Positions 41,007 through 49,455 of a stretch of DNA of 64,000 nt are shown here, in pieces. The translations under genes and the position numbers were made by a program. The stretch is from assembly GCF_014656455.1 (NCBI RefSeq), contig NZ_BNCL01000001.1, forward strand, positions 124,001 to 188,000, in the 5' to 3' direction. Each line of letters starts with the position of its first letter. Positions within the stretch are counted from its first letter, which is position 1. The notes beneath the pieces were generated by a model, which saw only the letters and a program-made list of their open reading frames with translations, searched no databases and was not told where the DNA came from. This DNA comes from Paracoccus aerius. GTDB taxonomy: Bacteria > Pseudomonadota > Alphaproteobacteria > Rhodobacterales > Rhodobacteraceae.

Positions 41007-41507
41007 ATGATGGACCGCCGAGAGCCGCTGGACCAGATCAAGAGCCGCCGCGATTCGGCGCTGTCGGCCCTTGTGTCGGGCGTGCCCTACCTGACCTGGA
41101 TGGGCATCCGCTTCGACCGGCGCGGGGACGAACTGACCGCGATCCTGCCCTATGACGAGAAGCTGATCGGCAACCCGCTGCTGCCCGCCATCCACGGGGG
41201 CGTCACGGCGGCCTTCCTGGAGACCGCGGCAATCATCGAACTGGCCTGGACCGCCATGTGGGAGGATCTGGAATCCGGTCGCATCGTGCCGGATGCAGCC
41301 GTCACGGACAGCCTGCCGCGCCTGCCCAAGACCATCGACTTCACCGTCGACTACCTGCGCAGCGGCCTGCCGCGCGATGCCTATGCCCGCGCCAGGGTCG
41401 TGCGGTCCGGCCGTCGCTATGCCAGCGTCCAAGTCGAGGCCTGGCAGGACAACCGCGCCCGCCTTCTGGCGCAGGCGACGGGCCATTTCCTGATGCCACA
41501 GGGCTGA
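41007..41507 (+). CDS. PaaI-type hotdog thioesterase 2
   Basis: The 166-residue hotdog protein has 'PAIHGGVTAAFLETAAIIEL' and 'TIDFTVDYLRSGLPRDAYARA'. Relative to its neighbour it has an insertion of about 25 residues between the two blocks. AAAGG at 40994-40998 supports the ATG at 41007; 41010 is also possible. Two tandem, diverged thioesterases suggest they act on different acyl-CoAs or as a heteromer. Confidence 0.85.
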   Translation: MMDRREPLDQIKSRRDSALSALVSGVPYLTWMGIRFDRRGDELTAILPYDEKLIGNPLLPAIHGGVTAAFLETAAIIELAWTAMWEDLESGRIVPDAAVTDSLPRLPKTIDFTVDYLRSGLPRDAYARARVVRSGRRYASVQVEAWQDNRARLLAQATGHFLMPQG

Positions 41508-41508
41508 G

Positions 41509-42828
41509 ATGGCGGATGTCCAGACGGCGGCGCTGACCCACCGGCGGGTGCTGGCGATCGCGCTTCCGATCGTCCTGTCGAACGCGACCGTGCCATTGCT
41601 GGGGCTGGTCGACACCGGCGTCGTGGGACAGCTTGGCCGGCCCGAGCCCATCGGCGCTGTGGCCATCGGCGCCGTGATCCTGACCTCGATCTACTGGATC
41701 TTCGGGTTCCTGCGCATGGGAACCTCGGGTCTGGTCGCCCAAAGTCATGGGGCAGGGGATGCGGCCGAAACGGGCGCCCACCTGCTGCGCGGGCTGGCGA
41801 TTGCCGCTGTGGCGGGGGTGGTCTTCATCCTGCTGCAAGGCCTGGTCTTCGGCGCGGCCTTCCGGATCGCGCCAACCTCGGCCGCCGTCGAAGGGTTGGC
41901 GCGCGAGTATCTGGGCATCCGCATCTGGGGGGCGCCGGCCACCATCGCGCTTTACGCGATCACCGGCTGGCTGATCGCGGTCGAGCGGGCAAGGGCCGTC
42001 CTGCTGCTGCAACTGGTCCAGAACGGGATGAACGTGATACTGTCGGTATGGTTCGTCCTTGGGCTGGACCTGGGCGTGCCCGGCGTGGCCTGGGCGACGC
42101 TTCTGTCCGAATGGTGCGGGCTGGGGATCGGACTGTGGATGGCGCGGCGGGCCGTCGGGCAGGGGCTGCGGGCGGCCGGCCTGTTCGGGCGCGACCGGCT
42201 GATCCGCCTGGCGCGGGTCAACAGCGACATCATGATCCGGTCGGTCCTGCTGCAGGCCAGCTTTACCAGCTTTGTCTTCCTGGGGGCGGGCCAGGGCGAC
42301 GTGACCCTGGCCGCGAACCAGGTGCTGCTGCAGTTCCTGTCGATCATCGCCTATGCCTTGGACGGCTTCGCCTTTGCCGCCGAAAGCCTGGTCGGGCAGG
42401 CCGTGGGCGCCCGGCGCCCCGACGGGGTGCGCCGCGCGTCGCGCCTGACTTCGGCCTGGGGAATCGGCGGGGCGGTGACGCTGGCGGTCGTCTTCTGGCT
42501 GGGAGGAGGGGCGATCATCGACCTGCTGACCACCTCGCCCGCCGTGCGGGCCGAGGCGCGGGTTTATCTGGTCTGGGTGGGCCTTGCACCGCTGATCGGG
42601 GTCGCGGCCTGGATGCTTGACGGCATCTTCATCGGCGCGACGCTGACCCGCGACATGCGGGTGGCCATGATCTGGTCCACGCTGGTCTTCCTGGCGGCCG
42701 TCCTGCTGCTGCCGCCGATCTGGGGAAACCACGGCCTGTGGGCGGCCCTGATGGCTCTGAACCTGTCGCGCGGCATCACCATGGCCCTTCGCTATCCGCG
42801 CGCCGAAACCGCCGCCATGCCGGCATGA
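41509..42828 (+). CDS. MATE family efflux transporter (DinF-like)
   Basis: This 439-residue protein has twelve predicted helices and the two-lobed MATE fold, beginning 'RRVLAIALPIVLSNATVPLLGLVDTGVVG', the pattern of the DinF/NorM group. It exports cationic or other toxic compounds using Na+ or H+. Its ATG is 1 base after the second thioesterase stop, so the three genes likely form one transcript. A hairpin separates it from the convergent ATPase-inhibitor gene. Confidence 0.92.
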   Translation: MADVQTAALTHRRVLAIALPIVLSNATVPLLGLVDTGVVGQLGRPEPIGAVAIGAVILTSIYWIFGFLRMGTSGLVAQSHGAGDAAETGAHLLRGLAIAAVAGVVFILLQGLVFGAAFRIAPTSAAVEGLAREYLGIRIWGAPATIALYAITGWLIAVERARAVLLLQLVQNGMNVILSVWFVLGLDLGVPGVAWATLLSEWCGLGIGLWMARRAVGQGLRAAGLFGRDRLIRLARVNSDIMIRSVLLQASFTSFVFLGAGQGDVTLAANQVLLQFLSIIAYALDGFAFAAESLVGQAVGARRPDGVRRASRLTSAWGIGGAVTLAVVFWLGGGAIIDLLTTSPAVRAEARVYLVWVGLAPLIGVAAWMLDGIFIGATLTRDMRVAMIWSTLVFLAAVLLLPPIWGNHGLWAALMALNLSRGITMALRYPRAETAAMPA

Positions 42829-42829
42829 A

Positions 42830-42853
42830 AAAGGGGACCGCCCGGCCCCCTTT
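42830..42853. terminator. bidirectional terminator
   Basis: AAAGGGG and CCCCTTT pair across a 10-base GC-rich loop between the convergent MATE and DUF1476 genes, with A- and T-rich flanks on both sides. Confidence 0.6.
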
Positions 42854-42873
42854 CTGCTGCGATCAGCGTCCGG

Positions 42874-43191
42874 TCACTGGCCTTCGTCAACGATCTGCTT
42901 TCGTGCGACTTCGTTCAACTCTGCCATCTTGGTGCGGATTTCCGATTCGCCCGCCTTGCCTTCCAGGTCGGCCGCCAGCTTGCGGAAGACGTCATCATCG
43001 CCCGGCTCCTCGAAGTCCGAGGTGACAACGGTCAGCGCATAGGCACGCGCATCGTCGCCGGTCTTGCCCAGAAGCCCCGCGGCCCATTCGCCCAGAAGGC
43101 GGTTGCGCCGCGCATCGGCCTTGAAGCGCAGGTTGGCGTCATGGGCAAACTTGTTCTCGTAACCGCGCTCGCGCTCGTCGAAGGTGGTCAT
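42874..43191 (-). CDS. DUF1476 protein, F1-ATPase inhibitor zeta subunit
   Basis: The 105-residue helical protein begins 'MTTFDERERGYENKFAHD'. DUF1476 includes the zeta subunit of the Paracoccus denitrificans ATP synthase, whose N-terminal inhibitory region blocks ATP hydrolysis by F1. The region 'ANLRFKADARRNRLLGEWAA' matches that family. GGAGG five bases before the second of two ATGs decides the start. It is not linked to atp genes but is divergent from purC. Confidence 0.88.
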   Translation of the reverse strand: MTTFDERERGYENKFAHDANLRFKADARRNRLLGEWAAGLLGKTGDDARAYALTVVTSDFEEPGDDDVFRKLAADLEGKAGESEIRTKMAELNEVARKQIVDEGQ

Positions 43192-43321
43192 CATGGCCTC
43201 CGTGTTGTCTTGGGACCGATGTTAGTCCGCGCACGGCCGCTTGCAAGCCTCTCGTATTGCCCCCGGGGCCGCTTGTGGGGTAAGGCGCATGGGATAAGGG
43301 ACATGCGAAAGGACGCCCGTC

Positions 43322-44083
43322 ATGGCACCGCGCCGGAAGAAAGTCTACGAAGGCAAGGCGAAGATCCTGTACGAAGGCACCGAACCCGGCACGCTGGTCC
43401 AGTATTTCAAGGACGACGCGACCGCCTTCAACGCGCAGAAGAAGGCCGTCATCGAAGGCAAGGGCGTCCTGAACAACCGCCTGTCCGAGTTCTTCATGAA
43501 CGGCCTGACGAATATCGGCGTCCCCAACCATTTCATCCGCCGCATCAACATGCGCGAACAGCTGATCCGCCAGGTCGAGATCGTGCCCCTGGAAGTGATC
43601 GTGCGCAATTTCGCCGCAGGCTCGATCTCCAAGCGACTTGGGCTTGAGGAAGGGACGCTGCTGCCGCGCCCGATCGTCGAATACAGCTTCAAGAACGACG
43701 AACTGGGCGATCCGATGGTGTCCGAGGAGTACATCATCGCCTTTGGCTGGGCGACCCAGCAGGACCTGGACGACATCGTGTCGCTGGCGCTGCGCGTGAA
43801 CGACTTCCTGTCGGGCGTGTTCTACGGCGTCGGCATCAAGCTGATCGACTTCAAGATCGAGATCGGCCGCGTCTGGGACAACGACTTCATGCGCCTGATC
43901 GTCGCGGACGAGATCAGCCCCGACAGCTGCCGGTTGTGGGACATGAAGACCGGCCAGAAGCTGGACAAGGACGTGTTCCGCCGCGACCTGGGCAACCTGA
44001 CCGACGCCTATACCGAGGTTGCGCGCCGCCTGGGCCTGATGCCCGCGAACACGACCAGCCTGAAACCGACCGCGATCAACTGA
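43322..44083 (+). CDS. purC: phosphoribosylaminoimidazole-succinocarboxamide synthase
   Basis: This 253-residue SAICAR synthetase ligates aspartate to CAIR in purine synthesis. Motifs are '[14 protein letters not shown]' at the N-terminus, '[17 protein letters not shown]', '[17 protein letters not shown]' and '[14 protein letters not shown]'. AAAGGA precedes the ATG. purS follows after 13 bases, the start of the usual purC-purS-purQ-purL set. Confidence 0.97.
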   Translation: MAPRRKKVYEGKAKILYEGTEPGTLVQYFKDDATAFNAQKKAVIEGKGVLNNRLSEFFMNGLTNIGVPNHFIRRINMREQLIRQVEIVPLEVIVRNFAAGSISKRLGLEEGTLLPRPIVEYSFKNDELGDPMVSEEYIIAFGWATQQDLDDIVSLALRVNDFLSGVFYGVGIKLIDFKIEIGRVWDNDFMRLIVADEISPDSCRLWDMKTGQKLDKDVFRRDLGNLTDAYTEVARRLGLMPANTTSLKPTAIN

Positions 44084-44096
44084 GAAGGACTGCCCG

Positions 44097-44336
44097 ATGA
44101 AAGCCCGTGTGACGATCATGTTGAAGGACGGCGTTCTCGACCCGCAGGGCGAGGCGATCCGCCACGCGCTTGGCGGGCTGGGCCATCAGGGCGTCGCGGG
44201 CGTGCGCCAGGGCAAGCTGATCGAACTGGACCTCGAGTCCACCGATCCCGAAACCGCCAAGGTCGAGGTCGCGCGGATGTGCGAGGGGCTGCTGGCCAAT
44301 ACCGTGATCGAGAAATACTCGGTCGAGATCGTCTGA
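44097..44336 (+). CDS. purS: phosphoribosylformylglycinamidine synthase subunit PurS
   Basis: The 79-residue subunit bridges PurL and PurQ in the three-part FGAM synthase. It shows the typical 'MKARVTIMLKDGVLDPQGEAI' and a C-terminal 'LLANTVIEKYSVEIV'. An AGAAGGA box precedes it. purQ and purL do not follow; a strong hairpin and then an unrelated ABC operon come next. Confidence 0.95.
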   Translation: MKARVTIMLKDGVLDPQGEAIRHALGGLGHQGVAGVRQGKLIELDLESTDPETAKVEVARMCEGLLANTVIEKYSVEIV

Positions 44337-44342
44337 CGCAGC

Positions 44343-44370
44343 GGCAACCTGCGTTTATCGTCAGGTTGCC
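44343..44370 (+). terminator. hairpin after purS
   Basis: GGCAACCTG (44343-44351) and CAGGTTGCC (44362-44370) form a perfect 9-bp stem with a 10-base loop, 6 bases after the purS stop. No T-run follows, so it may be a weak or Rho-assisted terminator or an RNA-stability element. Confidence 0.45.
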
Positions 44371-44417
44371 CCGCAGACCCCGTTGCAAAAGCGCCGGGAT
44401 TATCGCCCAATGCGCCG

Positions 44418-45227
44418 ATGATGAACAATAAAGCCGCACAGAACGCTGCCGCACCCGACACGGCCCCTGTCATCCGGATCGAGGGGCTGCACAAGGCCTA
44501 TGGCCAGATCGAGGTGTTGAAGGGCGTGTCCCTGGCGGCCCCGCGCGGCCATGTCGTCAGCCTGATCGGATCCTCGGGATCCGGCAAGTCCACGCTGCTG
44601 CGCTGCTGCAACCTGCTGGAAAACAGCCAGGCCGGCGAGATCAGCTTCGAAGGCGAACCCGTCCGCTGGAAGGGGCAGGGCATGGCCCGCGTGCCTGCCG
44701 ATCGGGCCCAGGTGATGCGGTTCCGCACCAACCTGTCGATGGTCTTCCAGCAGTTCAACCTGTGGTCCCACATGACCATCCTGCAGAACGTCATGGAGGC
44801 CCCCGTTACCGTCCTGCGCGAGGATCGCGCCACGGTCGAGGCCCGTGCCCGGATGCTACTGGACAAGGTTGGCATCGGCGACAAGGCCGACGCCTGGCCC
44901 GCGCAGCTTTCCGGGGGCCAGCAACAGCGCGCCGCCATCGCCCGCGCCCTGTGCATGCAGCCCAAGGCGCTGCTGTTCGACGAACCGACAAGCGCGCTTG
45001 ACCCCGAACTGCAGCAAGAGGTCGTGCGGGTCATCAAGGATCTGGCGGCCGAACACCGCACCATGATCATCGTGACCCATGACATGCGGCTGGCCGCCGA
45101 TGTCAGCGACCATGTCGTGTTCCTGCACCAGGGCCTGATCGCCGAGGAAGGCCCTCCCGACCAGCTTTTCGGCGCGCCGACGACAGACCGGCTGCGCCAG
45201 TTCCTCAGTGCCTCGATGGCGCACTGA
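44418..45227 (+). CDS. polar amino-acid ABC transporter ATP-binding protein
   Basis: The 269-residue ATPase has Walker A 'GSSGSGKST' (51-59), Q-loop 'FQQFNLW', signature 'LSGGQQQR' (164-171) and Walker B 'LLFDEP' (185-190). The H-loop is in 'VTHDMRLAADVS'. The sequence is of the HisP/OccP/AotP type that energises uptake of basic amino acids or opines. Two in-frame ATGs (44418, 44421) are possible starts. It is first of four transporter genes followed by a glutamine-synthetase-like gene. Confidence 0.93.
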   Translation: MMNNKAAQNAAAPDTAPVIRIEGLHKAYGQIEVLKGVSLAAPRGHVVSLIGSSGSGKSTLLRCCNLLENSQAGEISFEGEPVRWKGQGMARVPADRAQVMRFRTNLSMVFQQFNLWSHMTILQNVMEAPVTVLREDRATVEARARMLLDKVGIGDKADAWPAQLSGGQQQRAAIARALCMQPKALLFDEPTSALDPELQQEVVRVIKDLAAEHRTMIIVTHDMRLAADVSDHVVFLHQGLIAEEGPPDQLFGAPTTDRLRQFLSASMAH

Positions 45228-45254
45228 CAAAGACGACCAACAGGAGACGTAAGA

Positions 45255-45977
45255 ATGAAGAAACTGCTGCTTGCCGCGACCGCATTGGCCCTGACCGCTG
45301 GAATGGGCACCGCCCAGGCCATCCGCATGGGGACCGAGGGCGCATACCCCCCCTACAACTTCATCAACGAGGCGGGCGAGGTCGCGGGCTTCGAGCGGGA
45401 ACTGGGCGACGAACTGTGCCGGCGCGCGGAACTGGAATGCACCTGGGTCAAGAACGACTGGGATTCGATCATCCCGAACCTGGTGTCGTCGAACTATGAC
45501 ACCATCATGGCCGCCATGAGCATCAACGAGGAACGCAAGGCCGTCATCGGTTTCACGCAGGATTACCTGCCGCCCGCGCCTTCGTCCTATGTCGCGTTGC
45601 AGGACGGCGTCGATCTGGAAGGCGGTGTGATCGCCGTGCAGACCGGCACGGTGCAGGCCTCGCACATCGCGGAAACCGGCGCGACGATGCTGGAGTTTCC
45701 GAACATCGACCAGGTCTTTGCCGCCGTCCGCAACGGAGAGGCTGACGCAGGCTTTGGCGACCACGAGGTGATGCGCCCCTTCGTCGAGGAAAGCAACGAT
45801 CTGGTCTTCGTGGGCGAACAGGTGAACCTGGACGAAGGCATCGGCGTCGGTGTGCGCCAGTCGGACACCGAACTGCGGGAAAAGCTGGACACGGCCATCA
45901 CCGCCATGAAGGAAGACGGCAGCCTGAACGCGCTGATCAAGAAGCACTTCGGCGACGACGCGCAGACCTACGAATGA
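45255..45977 (+). CDS. amino-acid ABC transporter substrate-binding protein
   Basis: This 240-residue periplasmic protein has a signal peptide (about 1-22) and the solute-binding family 3 fold: 'IRMGTEGAYPPYNFINEAGEVAGFERELGDEL', 'IIPNLVSSNYDTIMAAMSI' and 'QTGTVQASHI'. It resembles lysine/arginine/ornithine-binding proteins, but the ligand is not certain. CAGGAG precedes the start. A 10-bp hairpin follows it before the permease genes. Confidence 0.92.
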   Translation: MKKLLLAATALALTAGMGTAQAIRMGTEGAYPPYNFINEAGEVAGFERELGDELCRRAELECTWVKNDWDSIIPNLVSSNYDTIMAAMSINEERKAVIGFTQDYLPPAPSSYVALQDGVDLEGGVIAVQTGTVQASHIAETGATMLEFPNIDQVFAAVRNGEADAGFGDHEVMRPFVEESNDLVFVGEQVNLDEGIGVGVRQSDTELREKLDTAITAMKEDGSLNALIKKHFGDDAQTYE

Positions 45978-45983
45978 TCTGAC

Positions 45984-46007
45984 GGGCTGCGGGGCGACCC
46001 GCGGCCC
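45984..46007 (+). promoter_or_regulatory. hairpin downstream of the binding-protein gene
   Basis: GGGCTGCGGG / CCCGCGGCCC (one G-T pair) with loop GCGA lies in the 42-base spacer before the permease genes. Such intercistronic hairpins often protect the binding-protein mRNA or attenuate read-through, giving excess binding protein. Confidence 0.5.
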
Positions 46008-46022
46008 TTACCGGGACGGATG

Positions 46023-46904
46023 ATGTTTTCCTTTTGCAGCGACCCTTCGGTGCTGGACGGGCTTGCCTGGCTGTCGTGCTATCTGACCACGGGCACGCAT
46101 ATGCTGTTCTATGCCAGCTTCGGGGTGGTCCTGCTGTTGCTGGCGATCACCGCGCCCATTGCTCTGCTGTTCGGCTATGGCGGCGCGATGGCCTCGCGGT
46201 CGCGGATCGCGCCGCTGCGGTGGTTCGGCAAGGTCTATACCTCGATGGTGCGGGGCGTGCCCGACATCGTGTTCTTCCTGTTCGTGCCGATCGCGCTGGA
46301 CCAGGGTCTGGAATGGCTGCGGCATCAGGCGCTGTGCGACAGCGACGCCCCGGTCCGGCAGGGCAACGACTTCGTCGTCTGCGCGGCGGCCAAGCTTCCG
46401 CTGTCCACCAGCCCCGAATGGGTCCATGACATCTATGCCATGACGCTGGCCGTCATCGCCTTCTCGGTCGTCTTCGGCGCCTTCGCGGCCAATGTGCTGT
46501 ATGGCGCGATGCAGGCCGTGCCCCGCGCGCAACTGGAAACGGCCGAGGCCTATGGCATGACCCCTCGCCAAGTCTCCCGACGGATCCTGGTGCCGCAGAT
46601 GTGGACCTATGCGCTGCCCGGCCTGTCGAACCTGTGGATGATCCTCATCAAGGCGACGCCGCTGCTGTTCCTGCTGGGGATCGAGGACATCGTCTACTGG
46701 GCGCGCGAACTGGGCGGGGCCAAGACGTCGTCCTTTGCCTATCCGCATCCCGATTGGCGGCTGTATTATTTCCTTGCGGTGCTGGTTTTCTATCTGCTGA
46801 TGACCTGGGTTTCCGAACGCGTGCTTGACCGGGTGATCCGCCGCCTGTCCGCAGGCCAGGCAACGATGGCAGGCGAGGCGCAGCGCAAGGCAGGTGCGCT
46901 ATGA
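46023..46904 (+). CDS. amino-acid ABC transporter permease 1
   Basis: The 293-residue permease has a His/Glu/Gln-type inner-membrane domain with 'VYTSMVRGVPDIVFFLFV' and the EAA loop 'ETAEAYGMTPRQVSRRILVPQMWTYALPGL'. An insertion near residues 95-130 ('CDSDAPVRQGNDFVVCAA') contains two cysteines. An ATG at 46020 is an alternative start. It overlaps the next permease gene by 4 bases; the two form the channel. Confidence 0.9.
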   Translation: MFSFCSDPSVLDGLAWLSCYLTTGTHMLFYASFGVVLLLLAITAPIALLFGYGGAMASRSRIAPLRWFGKVYTSMVRGVPDIVFFLFVPIALDQGLEWLRHQALCDSDAPVRQGNDFVVCAAAKLPLSTSPEWVHDIYAMTLAVIAFSVVFGAFAANVLYGAMQAVPRAQLETAEAYGMTPRQVSRRILVPQMWTYALPGLSNLWMILIKATPLLFLLGIEDIVYWARELGGAKTSSFAYPHPDWRLYYFLAVLVFYLLMTWVSERVLDRVIRRLSAGQATMAGEAQRKAGAL

Positions 46905-47725
46905 CTTGCGCACAGACGATCATGGACTATGGCCTGCGGTCGCTTGGCTTCGGCGAACGGCTGCTGCCGCGAAGCGACTTCACGCTGTGCCAGCAGGTCA
47001 CGCTGATCGGATCGGGCCTGATCTGGAACCTGTATTTTGCCTTTTTCGCGCTGCTGTTCGGCTTCTTCCTGGCGACCGGGCTTGCCCTTGCCAAGGCCAG
47101 CACGAACCCCTGGCTGCGCAAGCCGGCCGAGGGCTTCATCTTCCTGTTCCGCGGCAGCCCCTTGTTCATCCAGTTCTTCCTGGCCTACGAGGCCCTGGTA
47201 ATGCTGCCCCGCGCAGGGATCGAGGTTTTCGGCTTCACCGTTGCGACAAGCTGGCTGACCAAGGCTTGGGCCGGCGCGCTGATCGTGCTGACGCTGAACA
47301 CCGCCGCCTATTCCGCGCAGATCTTCCACGGCGCGCTGATGTCGGTGCCCAAGGGCGACATCGAGGCCGCCGAAGCCTATGGCATGACCGGCTGGACCAA
47401 GTTCCGCCGCGTCCTTTGGCCCACCATGCTGCGCCTGGCCTGGCCGTCCTACACGAACGAGGCGATCTTCCTTTTCCACGCGACCACGCTGGTCTTCTTC
47501 TCGGGCTTCCCGGCCTTCCAGCAGCGCGGCGACAGCCTGTATTACGCCAGCTATTTCGCGGGCCAGACCTTCAACCCCTTTGTCGCCTATCCGATCGTGG
47601 CGGGTTACTTCGTGCTGGCGACCCTTGCGCTGATCGGCTTGTTCGGCATCGTGAACCGGCGCCTGAACCGTCACCTGCCCGGTGCGGCCCGGCGCCTCAA
47701 GTATCGTCCGCAAGTGATCCGGTGA
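46901..47725 (+). CDS. amino-acid ABC transporter permease 2
   Basis: The 274-residue permease carries 'FIFLFRGSPLFIQFFLAYEAL' and the EAA loop 'EAAEAYGMTGWTKFRRVLWPTMLRLAWPSY', matching HisM/OccM-type permeases. It is coupled to permease 1 by ATGA and followed 3 bases later by the glutamine-synthetase-like gene, so all five genes appear to be one operon. Confidence 0.9.
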   Translation: MTCAQTIMDYGLRSLGFGERLLPRSDFTLCQQVTLIGSGLIWNLYFAFFALLFGFFLATGLALAKASTNPWLRKPAEGFIFLFRGSPLFIQFFLAYEALVMLPRAGIEVFGFTVATSWLTKAWAGALIVLTLNTAAYSAQIFHGALMSVPKGDIEAAEAYGMTGWTKFRRVLWPTMLRLAWPSYTNEAIFLFHATTLVFFSGFPAFQQRGDSLYYASYFAGQTFNPFVAYPIVAGYFVLATLALIGLFGIVNRRLNRHLPGAARRLKYRPQVIR

Positions 47726-47728
47726 GTC

Positions 47729-49060
47729 ATGGACTGGCTGAAAGAACATCCCGAGGTCAAGACCATCCGCGTGGCCGCATCGGACCTGAACGGGGTTGCC
47801 CGCGGCAAGCGCGTCCCTGCCCGCTATGCGGGCAAGCTGCTGGAGGAAGGAACCAAGTTTCCCTTTTCCGTCCTGAACCTGGACATCTGGGGCGAGGATG
47901 TCGAGGACAGCCCCCTGGTCTTCGAGATCGGCGATCCCGACGGGCTGCTGCTGCCCACCGAGCGCGGCTTCCTGCCGATGCCCTGGCTGGACGCACCGAC
48001 CGCGCTGCTGCCGCTGTGGATGTTTCACCTGGACGGACGACCCTATGAAGGGGATCCCCGGCAGGCGCTTGCCGTCGTGGTCGAACGCTACAGTCAGGCC
48101 GGCCTGACGCCGGTCGTCGCGACGGAACTGGAGTTCTTCCTGATCGACGATTCCGGCCGCCAGTTGCGCGTTCCGCCCAGCCCCCGGTCAGGCAAGCGCC
48201 GGACGGGCGGCGAGGTCTTGAGCCTGCGCGCCCTTGATGCCTTCGACCAGTTCTTCACCACGCTGTATGACGCCTGCGAGGCGATGGATATTCCGGCCGA
48301 CACGGCCATTTCGGAGGCAGGGCCGGGGCAGTTCGAGATCAACTTGATGCACCAGCCCGACCCGATGAAGGCGGCGGACGACACCTGGCTGTTCAAGATG
48401 CTGGTCAAGGGGATTGCCCGCCAGTACGGCTTTGCGGGCAGCTTCATGGCCAAGCCTTACGAGACATTCTCGGGGAACGGGATGCACATGCATTTCTCGA
48501 TCCTCGACAAGGAAGGGCGCAACATCTTCGACAATGGTGGGGACGAAGGGACAGCGGAACTGCGCCACGCGGTCGCAGGCTGCCTGCGCGCCATGCCGGG
48601 CTCCACGCTGTTGTTCGCCCCGCACGAGAACAGCTATGACCGCCTTGTCCCGAACGCCCATGCGCCCACCGGCATCGGCTGGGCCTACGAGAACCGGACT
48701 GCCGCGATCCGCATCCCGTCGTCAGGCCCGAAGGCCCGGCGGATCGAGCATCGGGTCGCCGGCGGCGACGTGAACCCATACCTGACGGTGGCGGCGATCC
48801 TGGGGGCGGCGCTGAACGGCCTGCTGGAAAAGCTGGAAGCGCCCGAACCCTTCCGCGGCAATGCCTATGACCAGAAGCTGGCGCAACTGCCCGGCACCTG
48901 GGGCGAGGCCATCGAAGCCTTCCACCAATGCCCCGAGATGCGCCGGATATTCCCCGGCCACCTGATCGAGAACTTCGTGATGACCAAGCGGCAGGAACTG
49001 CACTACATGGCGGAACTGTCGGACGAGGAAACGGTCGAGCTTTACCTCGACACCGTGTAG
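47729..49060 (+). CDS. glutamine synthetase family protein (PuuA/GlnT-like)
   Basis: This 443-residue ATP-dependent ligase has a GS N-domain ('VAASDLNGVARGKRVPA') and a catalytic domain with 'ATELEFFLID', 'EAGPGQFEINL', 'SGNGMHMHFS' and 'NRTAAIRIPSSG'. It lacks the adenylylation-site context of GlnA and resembles gamma-glutamylpolyamine or gamma-glutamylamide synthetases. The amine partner may be a compound brought in by the linked ABC importer; that is inference. It ends the operon at a terminator. Confidence 0.88.
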   Translation: MDWLKEHPEVKTIRVAASDLNGVARGKRVPARYAGKLLEEGTKFPFSVLNLDIWGEDVEDSPLVFEIGDPDGLLLPTERGFLPMPWLDAPTALLPLWMFHLDGRPYEGDPRQALAVVVERYSQAGLTPVVATELEFFLIDDSGRQLRVPPSPRSGKRRTGGEVLSLRALDAFDQFFTTLYDACEAMDIPADTAISEAGPGQFEINLMHQPDPMKAADDTWLFKMLVKGIARQYGFAGSFMAKPYETFSGNGMHMHFSILDKEGRNIFDNGGDEGTAELRHAVAGCLRAMPGSTLLFAPHENSYDRLVPNAHAPTGIGWAYENRTAAIRIPSSGPKARRIEHRVAGGDVNPYLTVAAILGAALNGLLEKLEAPEPFRGNAYDQKLAQLPGTWGEAIEAFHQCPEMRRIFPGHLIENFVMTKRQELHYMAELSDEETVELYLDTV

Positions 49061-49062
49061 GA

Positions 49063-49087
49063 AAGGCGGCGGACCGGCCGCCGCCTT
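49063..49087. terminator. terminator between convergent genes
   Basis: A perfect 10-bp stem AAGGCGGCGG / CCGCCGCCTT with a 5-base loop sits right after the ligase stop and before the convergent PRC-barrel gene stop. T-runs are short. Confidence 0.6.
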
Positions 49088-49093
49088 CTGCTG

Positions 49094-49390
49094 TCAGTCG
49101 TGATGTTCGGGCAGGGCCTTCAGGTCCTCTTTCGACCAACGGGATACGCCGTGAACGACCCCGTCGCCGTCGCGCATCAGGTCGAGGTCCGAGGCAGGCA
49201 CCAGAACCGGCTTGGACCCGATGCCCAGAAACCCGCCCACATCGATCACCACCTGCGCGCTGCTTCCCGATCCATGGACATGGGATACGGTTCCCACGGT
49301 TTCGTCGCCCGGGCCATAGATGGTCGCGCCCGTCAACACCGCGTCGGTCAGTTCGTCCGGCAGAAGCCGGGGATGTTCGGAATGATCCAT
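49094..49390 (-). CDS. PRC-barrel domain protein
   Basis: The 98-residue protein contains a PRC-barrel-like core ('LTGATIYGPGDETVGTVSHVH' and 'VVIDVGGFLGIGSKPVLVPASDLDL'), found in photosynthetic reaction-centre H subunits and in many small soluble proteins of Rhodobacteraceae. GGAGG precedes the ATG. No partner gene is adjacent. Function unknown; small PRC-barrel proteins are often stress- or RNA-related, but nothing here shows that. Confidence 0.8.
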   Translation of the reverse strand: MDHSEHPRLLPDELTDAVLTGATIYGPGDETVGTVSHVHGSGSSAQVVIDVGGFLGIGSKPVLVPASDLDLMRDGDGVVHGVSRWSKEDLKALPEHHD

Positions 49391-49455
49391 GCCTTATCCT
49401 CCGTTAGCCTTGCTATCGCAAACCAACGTGCCGGATCGCGCCGCGTTCCGCAGGG

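Noticed and set aside
43192..43321. Purine riboswitch upstream of purC
   Set aside because: The conserved purine-aptamer core is not seen; the spacer is short and GC-rich.
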